13,417 bases of DNA from Lachnospiraceae bacterium (GTDB lineage: Bacteria; Bacillota; Clostridia; Lachnospirales; Lachnospiraceae), in contig DNJM01000161.1 of NCBI GenBank assembly GCA_003489085.1, forward strand, positions 1-13,417, written 5' to 3'. Position 1 is the first letter of the stretch. Each line of letters opens with the position of its first letter. The notes under the pieces are model-generated. The model worked only from the letters and a program-made list of their open reading frames with translations. It was not told where the DNA came from and did not search any database. Shown here one piece after another: positions 13,136-13,417 of the stretch. A program made the translations under genes and the position numbers.

Positions 13136-13417
13136 TTATTCCTTTTCACTCTCCACAAATGCTGCGTATTCATCCGCAGATAATAATTCTTCTGCTTCGG
13201 AAACTTCTTTTACCTTGATAAACCATGCGTCGTACGGGGCATCGTTGATCATTTCCGGAGCATCCAGAAGCTCCTCGTTAATTTCACTTACCACACCTGA
13301 TACCGGTGAGTATACATCCGATACACCCTTTACGGATTCCACATCGCCGAATGCTTCTCCGGCGGTCACATCATCACCCGGCTCCGGCAGATTTACGAAT
13401 ACCAGATCACCCAGCGC
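13136..13417 (-). CDS. gcvH: Glycine cleavage system H protein, 5' end outside the window
   Basis: This is the lipoyl carrier protein of the glycine cleavage system. It shuttles the aminomethyl group from glycine dehydrogenase to the T protein and is then re-oxidised by dihydrolipoyl dehydrogenase. The reading frame is open to the window edge, and 93 C-terminal residues are visible before the TAA at 13136-13138. The visible part begins ALGDLVFVNLPEPGDDV and contains the lipoylation site ESVKGVSD, with the acceptor Lys codon at 13328-13330. It continues through SPVSGVVSEIN to an acidic C-terminus, as in normal GcvH. About 35 N-terminal residues are missing because of the window edge. An in-frame GTG at 13367-13369 is internal, not the start. 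It is the first visible gene of a minus-strand operon, 21 nt ahead of gcvPA. The family assignment is secure. Confidence 0.95.
   Translation of the reverse strand, partial: ALGDLVFVNLPEPGDDVTAGEAFGDVESVKGVSDVYSPVSGVVSEINEELLDAPEMINDAPYDAWFIKVKEVSEAEELLSADEYAAFVESEKE

Noticed and set aside
13115..13417. Glycine riboswitch for the gcv operon
   Set aside because: The operon start lies beyond the window. The sequence seen here is gcvH coding DNA and a 21-nt spacer.

Overview
The window looks like chromosomal DNA of a low- to moderate-GC Firmicute of class Clostridia, probably Lachnospiraceae. The evidence is strong AGGAGG-type ribosome binding sites, a split glycine dehydrogenase (GcvPA/GcvPB), a Ktr-type potassium channel with a single-RCK partner, and the style of the proteins. 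The species cannot be named from the sequence. All well-supported genes lie on the minus strand, so genetic order runs from high to low coordinates. I see no rRNA, tRNA, CRISPR array, insertion sequence or integrase.

Region A (13417 to about 7869) is a glycine cleavage operon: gcvH (5' end outside the window), gcvPA, gcvPB, a lipoate-protein ligase (lplA) and dihydrolipoyl dehydrogenase (lpdA). The genes are 3-28 nt apart, each with its own ribosome binding site. LplA can load lipoate on GcvH, GcvPA/PB decarboxylate glycine, and LpdA re-oxidises the lipoyl arm. gcvT and any glycine riboswitch would lie beyond the window. A bidirectional hairpin terminator closes the operon.

Region B (about 7760 to 615) is a potassium homeostasis locus of unusual composition: a 61-aa membrane peptide, kdpC, ktrB, ktrA, a 171-aa membrane-tethered protein resembling half of a LysR effector domain, kdpD and kdpE. 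The catalytic Kdp subunits, kdpA (channel) and kdpB (P-type ATPase), are absent. Only 96 bp separate the 61-aa gene from kdpC, and lpdA lies on the other side. The locus thus pairs an apparently orphan KdpC and a complete KdpDE sensor system with a complete Ktr/Trk uptake system. KdpD carries a near-perfect match to the cyclic-di-AMP-binding motif known from Staphylococcus aureus KdpD.

Region C (about 700 to 1) is AT-rich. It holds a long hairpin downstream of kdpE, a 103-aa gene of unknown function with a TTG start and an extended -10 promoter, and a plus-strand promoter-like sequence near the window edge.

The main points for follow-up are the loss or relocation of kdpAB, the LysR-like half-domain protein between ktrA and kdpD, OmpR/KdpE-style 11-bp-period direct repeats before the 61-aa gene and before ktrB, and a possible plus-strand mini-gene between the lpdA terminator and the 61-aa gene.
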